NCBI RefSeq assembly: GCF_000583655.1
Contig: NZ_BAKI01000008.1
Coordinates: 16,223-80,222 of the forward strand
DNA: 64,000 bases
From: Lentilactobacillus farraginis DSM 18382 = JCM 14108
GTDB taxonomy: Bacteria > Bacillota > Bacilli > Lactobacillales > Lactobacillaceae
Reading direction: 5' to 3'
This document shows positions 27,245 to 35,664 of this stretch, in pieces. Both the position numbers and the translations under genes were made by a program. Numbering within the stretch: position 1 is the stretch's first letter; each line of letters opens with the position of its first letter. Below the pieces are notes generated by a model. The model was given only the letters and a program-made list of their open reading frames with translations. It searched no databases and was not told where the DNA came from.

Positions 27245-28602
27245 TTAAGCTTTATAAGTTTCTTTAATCAAGCCAACGGATAATGCCCCGATTGCCATAA
27301 TGATGCCGGCCAGCAGGAACATGTTTTCCTGAGCATTGCCCAATAGCGGGAACAAAGCAAAGCTGGCCAATGAAGCAACAATCTGCGGCAGACAGATGGA
27401 ACCATTGAATAAGCCGAGGTAAGTTCCATGTGTTCACCGGACAAAGCGTTGGTGATCATCGTCAATGGATAGGTGTTCATTGCTGCCCAAGCCATCCCGA
27501 CCAAGGTAAATGACATAATCAACACAGACTGGGAATGAATAAAGAAGACTGACAGAAAGCCGACAGCTCCCAGTCCGAGACTGAGGGCATAACCTAATTT
27601 GTGGTGATCGTTAGGCACCTTCGCCAATACATATGACCAAACCACCGCCGCAATCGATTGAACAGCGGCTAAAACACCGTACCAGTTACCGGCTGCCTGA
27701 TAACCGGTTGAAGCGGCGTTGGTAGTATGCCAAACATTATGGGCAATTGCCCCGGCTGAGTAAGTCCAAAGGTATTGGAAGGCAACCCAGCAGAAGAATT
27801 GAACCAGTGTAACGGTCCAGAATACTTTTGGTGCCTTCTTTAAAAGGGCAAACCAATTGCCGCCCGTTGTGTTGGCTTCTTCCGAAATCCCGTGATACTT
27901 GGCATAGGTTGCCGGATCGTATTCATGCACCTTAAAAATAGTCAATAAACTCGTCAGCAGCAGGATAGCCGCGCCAACATAAAATGAGATAACGACTGAT
28001 TGGGGCACAACCCCCTTCTTGGCGGTATTGGCAATTCCAAGCGCCGTAAACAAAAACGGAAAGATGGCCGCAATTACCGCCCCACCGTTTGACAGAAAAC
28101 TTTGAATCCCGTAGGCATAACTCTTTTGATCGTCATTTACCATATCGCCAACCATCATCTTAAACGGCTGCATGGCAATATTTGACGAAACATCCAGTAA
28201 GGCCACGGTCACGGCACCAAACAACAGCGCGGTAATCGACGCATAACCGAAACCAAAACTACCGGAATTTGGCAGCAGGCACATCACGATAATCGCAATC
28301 AATGTTCCCAATGCCAGATAAGGCAGCCGACGGCCCCCGAGCTTTGGTGCCCAGGTTCGATCCGAATAGTAACCGATAATTGGTTGAACAATCAAGCCGG
28401 CCAGTGGCGGTAAGATGAAGAACCACCCCAGCTTATTGGGATCCGCTCCAATCGTTTGAAAAATCCGACTCATCTGCGAGCTCTGCAGCGTAAAGGCCAT
28501 TTGGACTCCCAAGAAACCAAAGTTGATCATCCAAATAGTGCTGGCAGGAAGCTTGGGTAGCCCAGACTTCCTGGTTGCTGCTTCTGCACTTCGTTCCTCC
28601 AT
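27245..28602 (-). pseudogene. Maltose/disaccharide MFS transporter (SLC45/GPH-like), frameshifted near the C-terminus
   Basis: A reconstructed 12-helix sugar transporter of about 452 residues. The N-terminal half shows INFGFLGVQMAF, GPLaG-like PPLAGLIVQPIIGYYSD and WAPKLGGRRLPYL, a pattern shared by sucrose/maltose:H+ symporters that sit beside maltose phosphorylase in lactobacilli. At about 27424-27427 one G is missing: SGEHMGTYLGLFNGSICLPQIV is split, and the correct frame ends at TAA 27245-27247 with GLIKETYKA. GGAGGAAT precedes the ATG. It is the first gene of the map operon, behind cre-like sites and a TGCAACCGGTTGCA operator. Confidence 0.88.
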
Positions 28603-28681
28603 GTTTATTCCTCCATATCTTCGCCCTTGAATAATTAATAATTGCTTTAACGATGATATTATGACACCGTTTTCGAATTAA

Positions 28682-28695
28682 TGCAACCGGTTGCA
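28682..28695. promoter_or_regulatory. LacI-family operator (14-bp palindrome)
   Basis: TGCAACCGGTTGCA is a perfect palindrome with a central CG, the form bound by LacI/GalR regulators such as MalR. It lies 80 bases upstream of the maltose transporter start. A LacI-family gene is present at 37101-38066 but is not adjacent. Confidence 0.6.
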
Positions 28696-28711
28696 CAACT
28701 CTTTTTGATGA

Positions 28712-28790
28712 TAATAACGCTTTCATGCTGTTATATAAGCGATGGTAGCGATTAATAAAGATTGTGAAATATTTTTTCATAGCGTTTTCA
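28712..28790. promoter_or_regulatory. Two cre-like sites between the maltose and fructose operons
   Basis: TGAAAGCGTTATTA (minus strand, 28712-28725) and TGAAAACGCTATGA (minus strand, 28777-28790) each match the CcpA consensus TGWAANCGNTNWCA with one mismatch. Their position between divergent carbohydrate operons suggests catabolite repression by CcpA. Confidence 0.5.
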
Positions 28791-28968
28791 ATTTTGCGGT
28801 AAAATAAAAACTAAAAACAGTAAACAACGTTTATTTACCGGCCAAAGTTGGCTTAGAAAAAAATTTACAAAAAAAGTTTTTGGCTATTTTTTCACTTTGA
28901 TTTGCCCATGGTCTAGACCTTAATAAGTTTAATGAAAATAAGACTCCTAAAAATCAAATTTATTTTCA

Positions 28969-29009
28969 TTTACATATAGAAAAATTGTGTTATATTGAAT
29001 CATGATTCA
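28969..29009 (+). promoter_or_regulatory. Promoter with overlapping 14-bp palindrome, fructose/mannitol genes
   Basis: TTTACA (28969-28974) and TATATT (28991-28996) at 16-base spacing form the likely promoter. The perfect palindrome TGAATCATGATTCA (28996-29009) begins at the -10 box and covers the transcription start, an ideal place for a repressor. The regulator is unknown; the half-site is unlike the LacI operator at 28682. Confidence 0.55.
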
Positions 29010-29053
29010 CAAGGGAATCACTTCGAGGATTAAATTAAAGGTGGTGACAATTA

Positions 29054-29928
29054 ATGTTACTTGGAAGTATTGAAGCTGGCGGTACCAAATTTGTTTGTGC
29101 CGTCGGTAATGAAGACTATCGAATTATTGACAGTGTCCACATTAAAACCACGACGCCGGAAGAGACCCTTCAAAAAACAGTCGATTACTTTAAGCAGTTT
29201 AAAGATCTGCAGGCAATCGCCGTTTCATCATTTGGGCCCATCGAACTTCGTAAGAATTCACCAAAGTATGGGTACATTACCAACACCCCCAAAAAGGTTG
29301 GGCCAATACAGACTTTGTCGGTCGCTTAAAACAGGATTTTGATTTACCGATTTCCTGGACAACCGACGTTAACGGTTCGGCCTACGGTGAATACGTCATG
29401 GCAACCCTCTTCAACGAAAAGATCGATTCATTGGTTTACTTTACGATTGGAACCGGTGTTGGTGCCGGCGAAATCGTCAACGGTCACTTTATCGGTGATA
29501 TTGGCCATCCGGAAGTCGGTCACGTTCGTTTGAAGCGTCATCCAGATGACTTGGACTTCAAGGGGATTTGTCCATATCACGGGGATTGTCTGGAAGGTTT
29601 GGTCAGCGGACCAACATTTGAGGCCCGGACTGGTAAAAAGGGTCAAGATATCCCGCTTACCGATCACGTTTGGGACATTATGGCCTTCTATGTTGCTCAG
29701 GCCGCCATTCAAGAAACGCTGTTGTTCCGACCTGCCAAAATTGTCTTTGGCGGTGGTGTTGTCAGCGAACCGTTCTTAAAGAAAGTTCGGGCTCAATTCA
29801 AAGAGTTGTTGAACAACTATGTAGATGTTGGCGACTTGGATAAATATATCGTCATGCCACTGGTTAAAAACAACGGCTCGGCAACTGTCGGCGACTTTGC
29901 TTTAGCAGTTGAAGAACTTAACAAATAA
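29054..29928 (+). pseudogene. scrK: Fructokinase, ROK family (frameshifted)
   Basis: A reconstructed kinase of about 291 residues that phosphorylates fructose to fructose 6-phosphate (EC 2.7.1.4). The first frame has the ROK phosphate motif IEAGGTKFVCAVG. The second has the sugar/ATP motifs IGTGVGAGEIVNG and GHPEVGHVRLKRHPDD, and the zinc-binding CPYHGDCLEGLVSGP typical of fructokinases. The frames join at about 29296, where TPKKGWANTDFVGRL needs one more G. The start has AAAGGTGGTGA upstream. It leads a series with mannitol dehydrogenase and Pgi that handles fructose both as carbon source and as electron acceptor. Confidence 0.88.
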
Positions 29929-29942
29929 TTTTTTTACTGAAA

Positions 29943-29991
29943 AACACAAACGTTTGTGTTAGCGCTTTACATTCTAAAGGAGACTATATTC
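29943..29991. promoter_or_regulatory. 18-bp perfect palindrome and cre-like element before mannitol dehydrogenase
   Basis: AACACAAACGTTTGTGTT (29943-29960) is a perfect palindrome with a central CG, followed at once by TTAGCGCTTTACA, which resembles a cre with one inserted base. Both lie between fructokinase and the mannitol dehydrogenase start, so the latter gene may be controlled separately by a LacI-type repressor and CcpA. Confidence 0.6.
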
Positions 29992-30993
29992 ATGAAAGCA
30001 CTTGTATTTACTGATATCAAAAAGATGGAAATTGAAGACATCAATACACCTAAAATCAAGCCTAACGAAGTTTTAATCAATACCGCCTATGCAGGTATTT
30101 GCGGTACTGACCACGCTTTATACAACGGCTTACCAGGTTCTGCCGATGCCGTTCCACCAATCGTTTTCGGTCACGAAAACTCAGGAATTGTCGCTGAGGT
30201 CGGTGCCAACGTTACCAACGTTAAAGTTGGCGACCGAGTAACTGTTGACCCTAATATCTACTGTGGCCAATGCTTCTACTGCCACACTGACCGGCCGGAA
30301 CTTTGCGAAAACCTGTCAGCCGTTGGTGTTACCCGTAACGGTGGTTTGGAAAAATCATTTACCGCACCGGCAACTGTTGTTTATCCAATTCCAGACAGCG
30401 TTTCATTAAAAGCTGCCGCAACGGTTGAACCAATTTCTTGTGCCGTTCACGGTATCAAATTACTTCACTTAACCCCTTACCAACGCGCACTGGTTATCGG
30501 TGATGGTTTCATGGGTCAACTATTTGCCCAAATTTTACAGGCATATGGCGTTCACCAAGTTGACCTTGCCGGTATTAATGATGAAAAATTAAAGCGCAAC
30601 AAAGACAAATTCGGTGTTCAAAACACTTACAACACCACACGTGAAGAAATTCCCGCCAATTATGATGTTGTCATTGAAGCTGTTGGTTTACCACAAACCC
30701 AGGAACAAGCCGTTGAAGCTACTCGTAAGGGTGCCCAAGTCTTAATGTTTGGTGTTGGTAAGCCGGATGCCCACTTTGAAATGAACACTTACGAAGTTTA
30801 CCAAAAGCAATTAACTGTTCAGGGATCATTTATCAACCCGAACTCATTTGAGGATTCAATTGCCTTACTGCAAAGCGGCAAGTTAGACGTTGAGTCATTA
30901 ATCAGTGACGAATTATCACTTGACCAAGTTGAAGGTGTGCTTCAAGGCAAGACCAAGATTGCCTCAAAAGCGGTTGTTAAAGTAGGTGACTAG
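29992..30993 (+). CDS. Mannitol 2-dehydrogenase (zinc-dependent, MDR family)
   Basis: A 333-residue enzyme reducing fructose to mannitol with NADH (EC 1.1.1.67), the reaction heterofermentative lactic acid bacteria use to regenerate NAD+. Catalytic-zinc residues are seen in GICGTDHALY (Cys) and FGHENSG (His-Glu). The structural-zinc cluster is seen in CGQCFYCHTDRPELC. The NAD domain has VIGDGFMGQLFAQILQAYG. The whole sequence closely resembles the Leuconostoc/Lactobacillus mannitol dehydrogenase as I remember it. The ATG 29992 was chosen over an upstream TTG because AAAGGAGA lies 8-9 bases before it. Its own operator lies upstream. Confidence 0.93.
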   Translation: MKALVFTDIKKMEIEDINTPKIKPNEVLINTAYAGICGTDHALYNGLPGSADAVPPIVFGHENSGIVAEVGANVTNVKVGDRVTVDPNIYCGQCFYCHTDRPELCENLSAVGVTRNGGLEKSFTAPATVVYPIPDSVSLKAAATVEPISCAVHGIKLLHLTPYQRALVIGDGFMGQLFAQILQAYGVHQVDLAGINDEKLKRNKDKFGVQNTYNTTREEIPANYDVVIEAVGLPQTQEQAVEATRKGAQVLMFGVGKPDAHFEMNTYEVYQKQLTVQGSFINPNSFEDSIALLQSGKLDVESLISDELSLDQVEGVLQGKTKIASKAVVKVGD

Positions 30994-31022
30994 TTAACAT
31001 GTTAAATAACGAGGAGGCCAAC

Positions 31023-31766
31023 ATGAACGAATCCGAAGTCTTAAACGGCCGAACAATTTCGATGACGACATCGATTGTATACTTTATTATTTCTCTGGTA
31101 ATTAACTCCGCCGGAAACGTGCTGACACTTGTAACCAGTGCCAAGATTCACCCCTCCTATTTGGGATCGGCTTATTGGACAGCCGCTGAAGCCAACCTGA
31201 GTGTTGCCTTTGGCTGGAACCTGTTTTGGGCCTTTCTGATTTTAGGAGTTGTTATTACCATTTTGAATGCTATCCTGGTTGGTCACTGGAGCTGGCGACG
31301 AGCACTTGGAAACTTAATCTTCATGGTTCCCTTCTCCGCGTTAATTCAAATCTTCGAAGATTTCTTTATCGGCAAGTACTCCTTTTTCAAGGGATTACCA
31401 GCCGCAAATTCTACCGGAATGATTATCTTCTACATTCTGCTCAACTTCTTCGGTGTTGCGCTAATCGGAACAGCCATTTCAATCTATCAGCGGGTTAACC
31501 TGGTACTGCACCCGGCCGATGATTTAATGCAGATTCTGCGTTTCAAGTACTTTAAGGGAAATGCCAATATTGCCATGTGGGCTTCCTACATTCCACCTAC
31601 AATTATGGCGATTGTGGCATTCATCATTACCAGACAATTTACCAACTTTGGTATCGGAACTATCTTTGCCTTCCTTTTCCAAGGCGGGATTACCGGAATT
31701 GCCGATGCAAAGGTCTTCCCTGGCTTAAAGCATCAAGCACTGGATGTTGGTAAAACGGAAGAATAG
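31023..31766 (+). CDS. Integral membrane protein, YczE/YitT-like
   Basis: A 247-residue protein with about six membrane segments. The second half (FFGVALIGTAISIYQRVNLVLHPADDLM) resembles the YczE/YyaS/YitT membrane family, where a glycine-rich helix is followed by a conserved proline-aspartate turn. It starts at ATG 31023, with GAGGAGG 4-5 bases upstream. It lies 29 bases behind mannitol dehydrogenase and 28 bases before the glyoxalase-like gene, so it is in the same transcript. No transporter for fructose or mannitol is otherwise present here, which makes it a candidate for moving one of them; that is inference from context only. Confidence 0.75.
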   Translation: MNESEVLNGRTISMTTSIVYFIISLVINSAGNVLTLVTSAKIHPSYLGSAYWTAAEANLSVAFGWNLFWAFLILGVVITILNAILVGHWSWRRALGNLIFMVPFSALIQIFEDFFIGKYSFFKGLPAANSTGMIIFYILLNFFGVALIGTAISIYQRVNLVLHPADDLMQILRFKYFKGNANIAMWASYIPPTIMAIVAFIITRQFTNFGIGTIFAFLFQGGITGIADAKVFPGLKHQALDVGKTEE

Positions 31767-31794
31767 TTTAGATTAGTCTGAAAGGAAGCTTATC

Positions 31795-32184
31795 ATGGCA
31801 ATTAAAGATGACATTACAGGAATTCAACACGTTGGGATTCCGTCAAAAGATTTAGACAAGACCATTGCTTTTTACGAATCACTCGGCTTTGAACAGGCCG
31901 GCTTGTTCCACAACGGTGAAAACCGCTGTGCTTTCATGAGATTCGGTAATTTAACGATTGAAACATGGGAAGGCGACCCAGTTGCTATGAAGGCCGGCGC
32001 AATCAACCATATTTCTCTGAACACACCGGATGTTGAAAAAGCATTTGCTGATGCCAAGGCACAAGACCTTGAATTGGTTGACAAAGAAATTCAATCAATC
32101 CCTTCTTTCTGGGAAAAGGGCATTCGTTACTTCAATATTCTTGGTCCCAACCAAGAAACCATTGAATTCTGCCAAATTCTGTAG
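31795..32184 (+). CDS. VOC (glyoxalase/bleomycin-resistance) superfamily protein
   Basis: A 129-residue single-module VOC protein with the paired beta-alpha-beta-beta-beta pattern. HVGIPSKDLDKTIAFYESLGFE opens the first module and NHISLNTPDVEKAFADA the second, ending GPNQETIEFCQIL. Candidate metal ligands are His in IQHVGI, Glu in NLTIETWEG, His in INHISL and Glu in QETIEF, as in glyoxalase I and related isomerases. The substrate is unknown; by context it may act on a sugar or keto compound of fructose metabolism. GAAAGGAAG precedes the ATG. Confidence 0.85.
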   Translation: MAIKDDITGIQHVGIPSKDLDKTIAFYESLGFEQAGLFHNGENRCAFMRFGNLTIETWEGDPVAMKAGAINHISLNTPDVEKAFADAKAQDLELVDKEIQSIPSFWEKGIRYFNILGPNQETIEFCQIL

Positions 32185-32203
32185 TTAAAAAAATATTTTG
32201 AGC

Positions 32204-32245
32204 ATTAAGCGTTTAATTTAATGATACTATTAAGTTAAGCGCTTA
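32204..32245. promoter_or_regulatory. Operator-like palindromes upstream of pgi
   Basis: ATTAAGCGTTTAAT (32204-32217) and TAAGCGCTTA (32236-32245, perfect) have central GCG cores like cre or LacI-type sites. They flank a weak -10-like region about 40 bases before the pgi ribosome site, so pgi probably has its own regulated promoter. Confidence 0.4.
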
Positions 32246-32270
32246 TGTTTTCAGAGGAGGATATAAAACA

Positions 32271-33615
32271 GTGGCACATATTTCATTTGACAGTTCAAAA
32301 TTATCGAAGTTCGTCCATGACAACGAATTGGGCGAAATGCAGGCAATGGTTAACGCTGCCGACGCGGAAGTTCGCCAAGCACCGGTGCCGGTAGTGATTT
32401 CCGGGATTGGCTGACGTTGCCAAAGGATTATGATAAGGCTGAATTTGACCGCATCAAACAGGCCGCCAAGAAGATTCAAAGCGATTCTAAAGTTCTTGTG
32501 GTTATCGGAATCGGCGGTTCGTATCTGGGCGCCAAGATGGCCGTTGATTTTCTCAACGATACCTTCTTCAATTATTTGCCGGATGACCAGCGGAAATTCC
32601 CACAGGTCTTCTTTGCCGGTAATTCATTAAGCCCATCGTACGTGTATGATCTGCTGCACCTGATTGGTGACCGGGACTTCTCCGTTAACGTCATTTCCAA
32701 GTCCGGAACCACCACGGAACCATCGATTGCCTTTCGGATTTTCAAAGACAAGCTAGTGCAAAAATACGGTGCCGAGGGTGCTAAGGAGCGGATTTACGCG
32801 ACAACCGATAAAGCTCACGGGGCTTTGCGTCAGGAAGCCGATGCCAACGGCTATGAAACCTTCATCATCCCGGATGGTGTCGGTGGCCGTTACTCCGTGC
32901 TTACTCCGGTTGGCCTACTGCCAATCGCCGTATCAGGTGCCAGCATCGATGACTTGATGAAGGGGGCTGCCGATGCGGCCGACGCCTACACCGACCCTGA
33001 TTTGACCAAGAATGAAGCTTATCAATACGCGGCTTATCGTAATATCTTATACCGTAAGGGCTATACGACCGAATTATTGGAAAACTACGAACCCAACATG
33101 CAGTATCTGGCTGAATGGTGGAAGCAGTTGATGGGTGAATCCGAAGGTAAGGATCAAAAAGGCATCTACCGTCATCAGCCAACTTCACTACCGACCTGCA
33201 TTCACTGGGCCAATACATTCAGGAAGGCTTGCGTAACCTGATGGAAACGGTTGTCAAAGTGGATCACCCTAATCATGATGAGGATATCCCCAAGGAAAAG
33301 GACAACCTGGACGGCTTGAAGTACCTGGAAGGCAAAACCATGGACTTTGCCAATACCAAAGCCTTTGAAGGCGTCGTCTTAGCCCACACCGACGGCAACG
33401 TACCGAATATGAGTGTTCATATTCCAGACCAGACGCCTTACACATTGGGTTATCTGATCTACTTCTTTGAAATTGCCGTGGCGATTTCCGGTTACCTGAA
33501 TGGGATCAATCCATTCAACCAACCCGGGGTTGAAGCTTATAAGACCAACATGTTTGCGTTGTTGGGTAAGCCCGGCTACGAAAAATTAGGCAAGGAATTA
33601 AACGAACGACTTTAA
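32271..33615 (+). pseudogene. pgi: Glucose-6-phosphate isomerase (two frameshifts)
   Basis: A reconstructed enzyme of about 448 residues interconverting glucose 6-phosphate and fructose 6-phosphate (EC 5.3.1.9). Signature parts are [53 protein letters not shown] and the C-terminal [13 protein letters not shown]. Two single-base losses break it: near 32378 ([14 protein letters not shown] needs one G) and near 33169 ([15 protein letters not shown] needs one C). GTG 32271 has GAGGAGG 10 bases upstream. An essential metabolic gene with two clean losses in short homopolymers is the strongest sign that the window contains sequencing errors. It feeds fructose 6-phosphate into the phosphoketolase route. 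Confidence 0.92.
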
Positions 33616-33641
33616 TTACTCAATTTAAATTCAACATCTAA

Positions 33642-33687
33642 AAAACGACTGGTGTCAACTCAATCTTGGAGTTGCACCAGTCGTTTT
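33642..33687. terminator. Bidirectional terminator between pgi and the TMEM175-like gene
   Basis: AAAACGACTGGTG...CAACTC pairs with GAGTTG...ACCAGTCGTTTT around a short loop. A on one side and T on the other serve both converging genes. Confidence 0.9.
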
Positions 33688-33714
33688 AGTGTCCCAAACT
33701 GACTTTTTTGCGTC

Positions 33715-34317
33715 TTATTTTGATTGTCGTTCCAAGTAAAATCGAATTCCCCTAGTAATCAGTACCCTGGATAAAATCCCCAGGGCAATCGCAGCCGGCA
33801 GGAACTTTGGTATCAATAAACTAACGAATATGTAGACAATGCTGATGGCAACCATCACTTTAACCGAGCGAAACTCTTCTACATCGTGTTCGATTATCCT
33901 TTGGCCGTCATGACGATTCTGCTCAATGACCAGATGAAAAAGCCATAACTGTGAAACATTCACAATAAACATCAGAATGGCAAAACCAATTGCACTTTCA
34001 CTGGAAATAAAGCTGCTACTCAGCCAGGTTGTCGCAAATGGGATCAGACAAATCGGACACAGATAATAGATATTGGCAATCATGATTTTGAAAGTTGTTG
34101 TTTTTAACGTTGTAAACAATTCTTGATGCAGTACCCAATATTGAGCAACTACTCCAAAACTAATCAGGTAGGACAATAACTGCATCATCAGCCGCTGAAT
34201 TTCATAGTCGGAAATATTTGCCATGGGCGCTTTAATGTCCAGCACCATAATGGTTAAAACAACCGCAAACACCCCGTCAGAGATTGCTGCCATCCTGGAT
34301 TTGGAATTTTTAAACAT
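33715..34317 (-). CDS. TMEM175 / DUF1211 family potassium-channel-like membrane protein
   Basis: A 200-residue protein with about six helices. Its first helix carries RMAAISDGVFAVVLTIMVLDI, the bacterial TMEM175 signature (R, then F/SDGVFA, ending LDI). Bacterial members form tetrameric potassium-permeable channels. The ATG at 34317 was preferred to 34326 because GGGG lies 9 bases upstream. The start lies within 2 bases of the Rrf2 stop codon, so the regulator and channel are translated from one transcript. Confidence 0.85.
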   Translation of the reverse strand: MFKNSKSRMAAISDGVFAVVLTIMVLDIKAPMANISDYEIQRLMMQLLSYLISFGVVAQYWVLHQELFTTLKTTTFKIMIANIYYLCPICLIPFATTWLSSSFISSESAIGFAILMFIVNVSQLWLFHLVIEQNRHDGQRIIEHDVEEFRSVKVMVAISIVYIFVSLLIPKFLPAAIALGILSRVLITRGIRFYLERQSK

Positions 34318-34318
34318 G

Positions 34319-34789
34319 TCAATCATCCCCTACTTGATTCCAATCAATTGGCTGTCTGTGAGTGCCATCCGGATTAATCAGTAAGGTCCCTAAGTTTTCC
34401 TTTTTTAATCCGGACTTAAATTGCGTTTCCGCTCTGCCAATCTGGTCAAAAATCTTTTCTTCCTGTACTTCCACAAACTGACCATCAAAGAAAACCTGCC
34501 TGGCGATGCCGGTTGGCTTAATGAGAGGAGACGATCCTTCAATAGCATTGTAAATATCGAGAAGCGTCATCCGATTAATATCATAGCAGAGAGAAAAGCC
34601 ACCCCCCTTACCAGCCTCAGAGCTAATCAGACCGCCTACTACCATTTGGTGCAACACCTTCTTTAGATACGAATCTGAAACACCCAACCGATTACTGATG
34701 ACAGCACTTCTTAATGGCATATGATTCTTACTTAACGCCAACATTAATAAAATGCAGACTGCCTGTTCAAAACTACTTTTTAATTTCAA
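34319..34789 (-). CDS. Rrf2-family transcriptional regulator
   Basis: A 156-residue Rrf2 protein. The winged helix spans residues 5-70, with the recognition helix SNRLGVSDSYLKKVLHQMV and the wing GLISSEAGKGGGFSLC, then LLDIYNAIEG. The FeS-ligating Cys cluster of IscR/NsrR between residues 90 and 110 is absent: that segment has no Cys, so it probably senses something other than an FeS signal. It starts at a TTG with AGGAAGGGA upstream. It is divergent from the thioesterase gene and likely controls the downstream TMEM175 gene. Confidence 0.85.
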   Translation of the reverse strand: MKLKSSFEQAVCILLMLALSKNHMPLRSAVISNRLGVSDSYLKKVLHQMVVGGLISSEAGKGGGFSLCYDINRMTLLDIYNAIEGSSPLIKPTGIARQVFFDGQFVEVQEEKIFDQIGRAETQFKSGLKKENLGTLLINPDGTHRQPIDWNQVGDD

Positions 34790-34919
34790 AATGACTATTG
34801 TCCCTTCCTGAAAGTTTACAGCCTATAGACATTTCCTATCTATAGATGTATATTATCGATGTATCTACTTAAAATCAAGTTTAAAGAGTCATTCATAACA
34901 CTAATAGAAGGTGAGCCCA

Positions 34920-35582
34920 TTGTTTAAAATTAAAAGTCACATTCACTTATCCGATGTTGGTCAGGACGCCAAAATACGATTGGGAAATCTAGTTGATAAA
35001 TTTCAAAATGCCGGTTGGATGCATTTCCAAGAACTTCAAAAACAATTACCCAGCATAGATCCCCATCTGCTTTACTTTGTTGTTTCACATAAAATTAATA
35101 TTCATAAAGTCCCTTTGCTTAATAAACCGATTATCTTGCAATCATTTGTCACAGATACAAATCGATTTAAAATAACCCGTTTGGTTGAAATCCGCAATAC
35201 CGCAAAGAAATTAATTGCCAGCCAAATTGAAGACGCCTTTATTGTCAATAAGTTAACTGGTAAAATTGCCAAGCTGCCGGAAAATTACCCTACTCATTTA
35301 ATGGTAGACGATCTCAAGAAATTAACTTTTCACCGTGATAAGATCGATGCACCGGCAAGCGAACACCAGACCCAGTCAAGTTTTCGGGTGTTACCGCGAG
35401 ATATTGATAATTATGGACATATGAACAACGCCCGATACTTAGATCTCATTACTGAACATCCTGATCATATTGAAGCGGTTTCTATCAATTATCTTTATCC
35501 GGCAAAATTGGATATGGAATTCGAGTACTTACGAACACAAGTGAATCACTCCGTCTTTTATACTGTTCGTAATGGCAACTAG
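34920..35582 (+). CDS. Acyl-ACP thioesterase-like hotdog protein
   Basis: About 220 residues with two hotdog domains. Signature segments include DKFQNAGWMHFQELQ in the first and RVLPRDIDNYGHMNNARYLD in the second, the N-H-M-N-N pattern typical of FatA-like acyl-ACP thioesterases of Gram-positives. It would release free fatty acids from acyl carrier protein. The start is TTG 34920 with AGAAGGTGAG upstream; the longer GTG start would overlap that site. It is divergent from the Rrf2 regulator, so regulation by Rrf2 is possible. It ends at a strong hairpin. Confidence 0.82.
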   Translation: MFKIKSHIHLSDVGQDAKIRLGNLVDKFQNAGWMHFQELQKQLPSIDPHLLYFVVSHKINIHKVPLLNKPIILQSFVTDTNRFKITRLVEIRNTAKKLIASQIEDAFIVNKLTGKIAKLPENYPTHLMVDDLKKLTFHRDKIDAPASEHQTQSSFRVLPRDIDNYGHMNNARYLDLITEHPDHIEAVSINYLYPAKLDMEFEYLRTQVNHSVFYTVRNGN

Positions 35583-35617
35583 ATAATGTCCGAGATTAAA
35601 TTAGCCCTTAAATAATC

Positions 35618-35661
35618 TAAAGCACGCTGCCGGTTGCTTAAAGCAATCACAGCGTGTTTCT
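35618..35661. terminator. Bidirectional terminator after the thioesterase gene
   Basis: CACGCTG pairs with CAGCGTG, enclosing an inner GTTGCTT/AAGCAAT stem. Flanking A and T tracts serve both the thioesterase and the leftward MFS gene. Confidence 0.8.
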
Positions 35662-35664
35662 TAA

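Noticed and set aside
29943..29960. The 18-bp palindrome considered as a terminator of fructokinase
   Set aside because: It has no loop and no T run after it; a CG-centred perfect palindrome just before a ribosome site fits an operator better.
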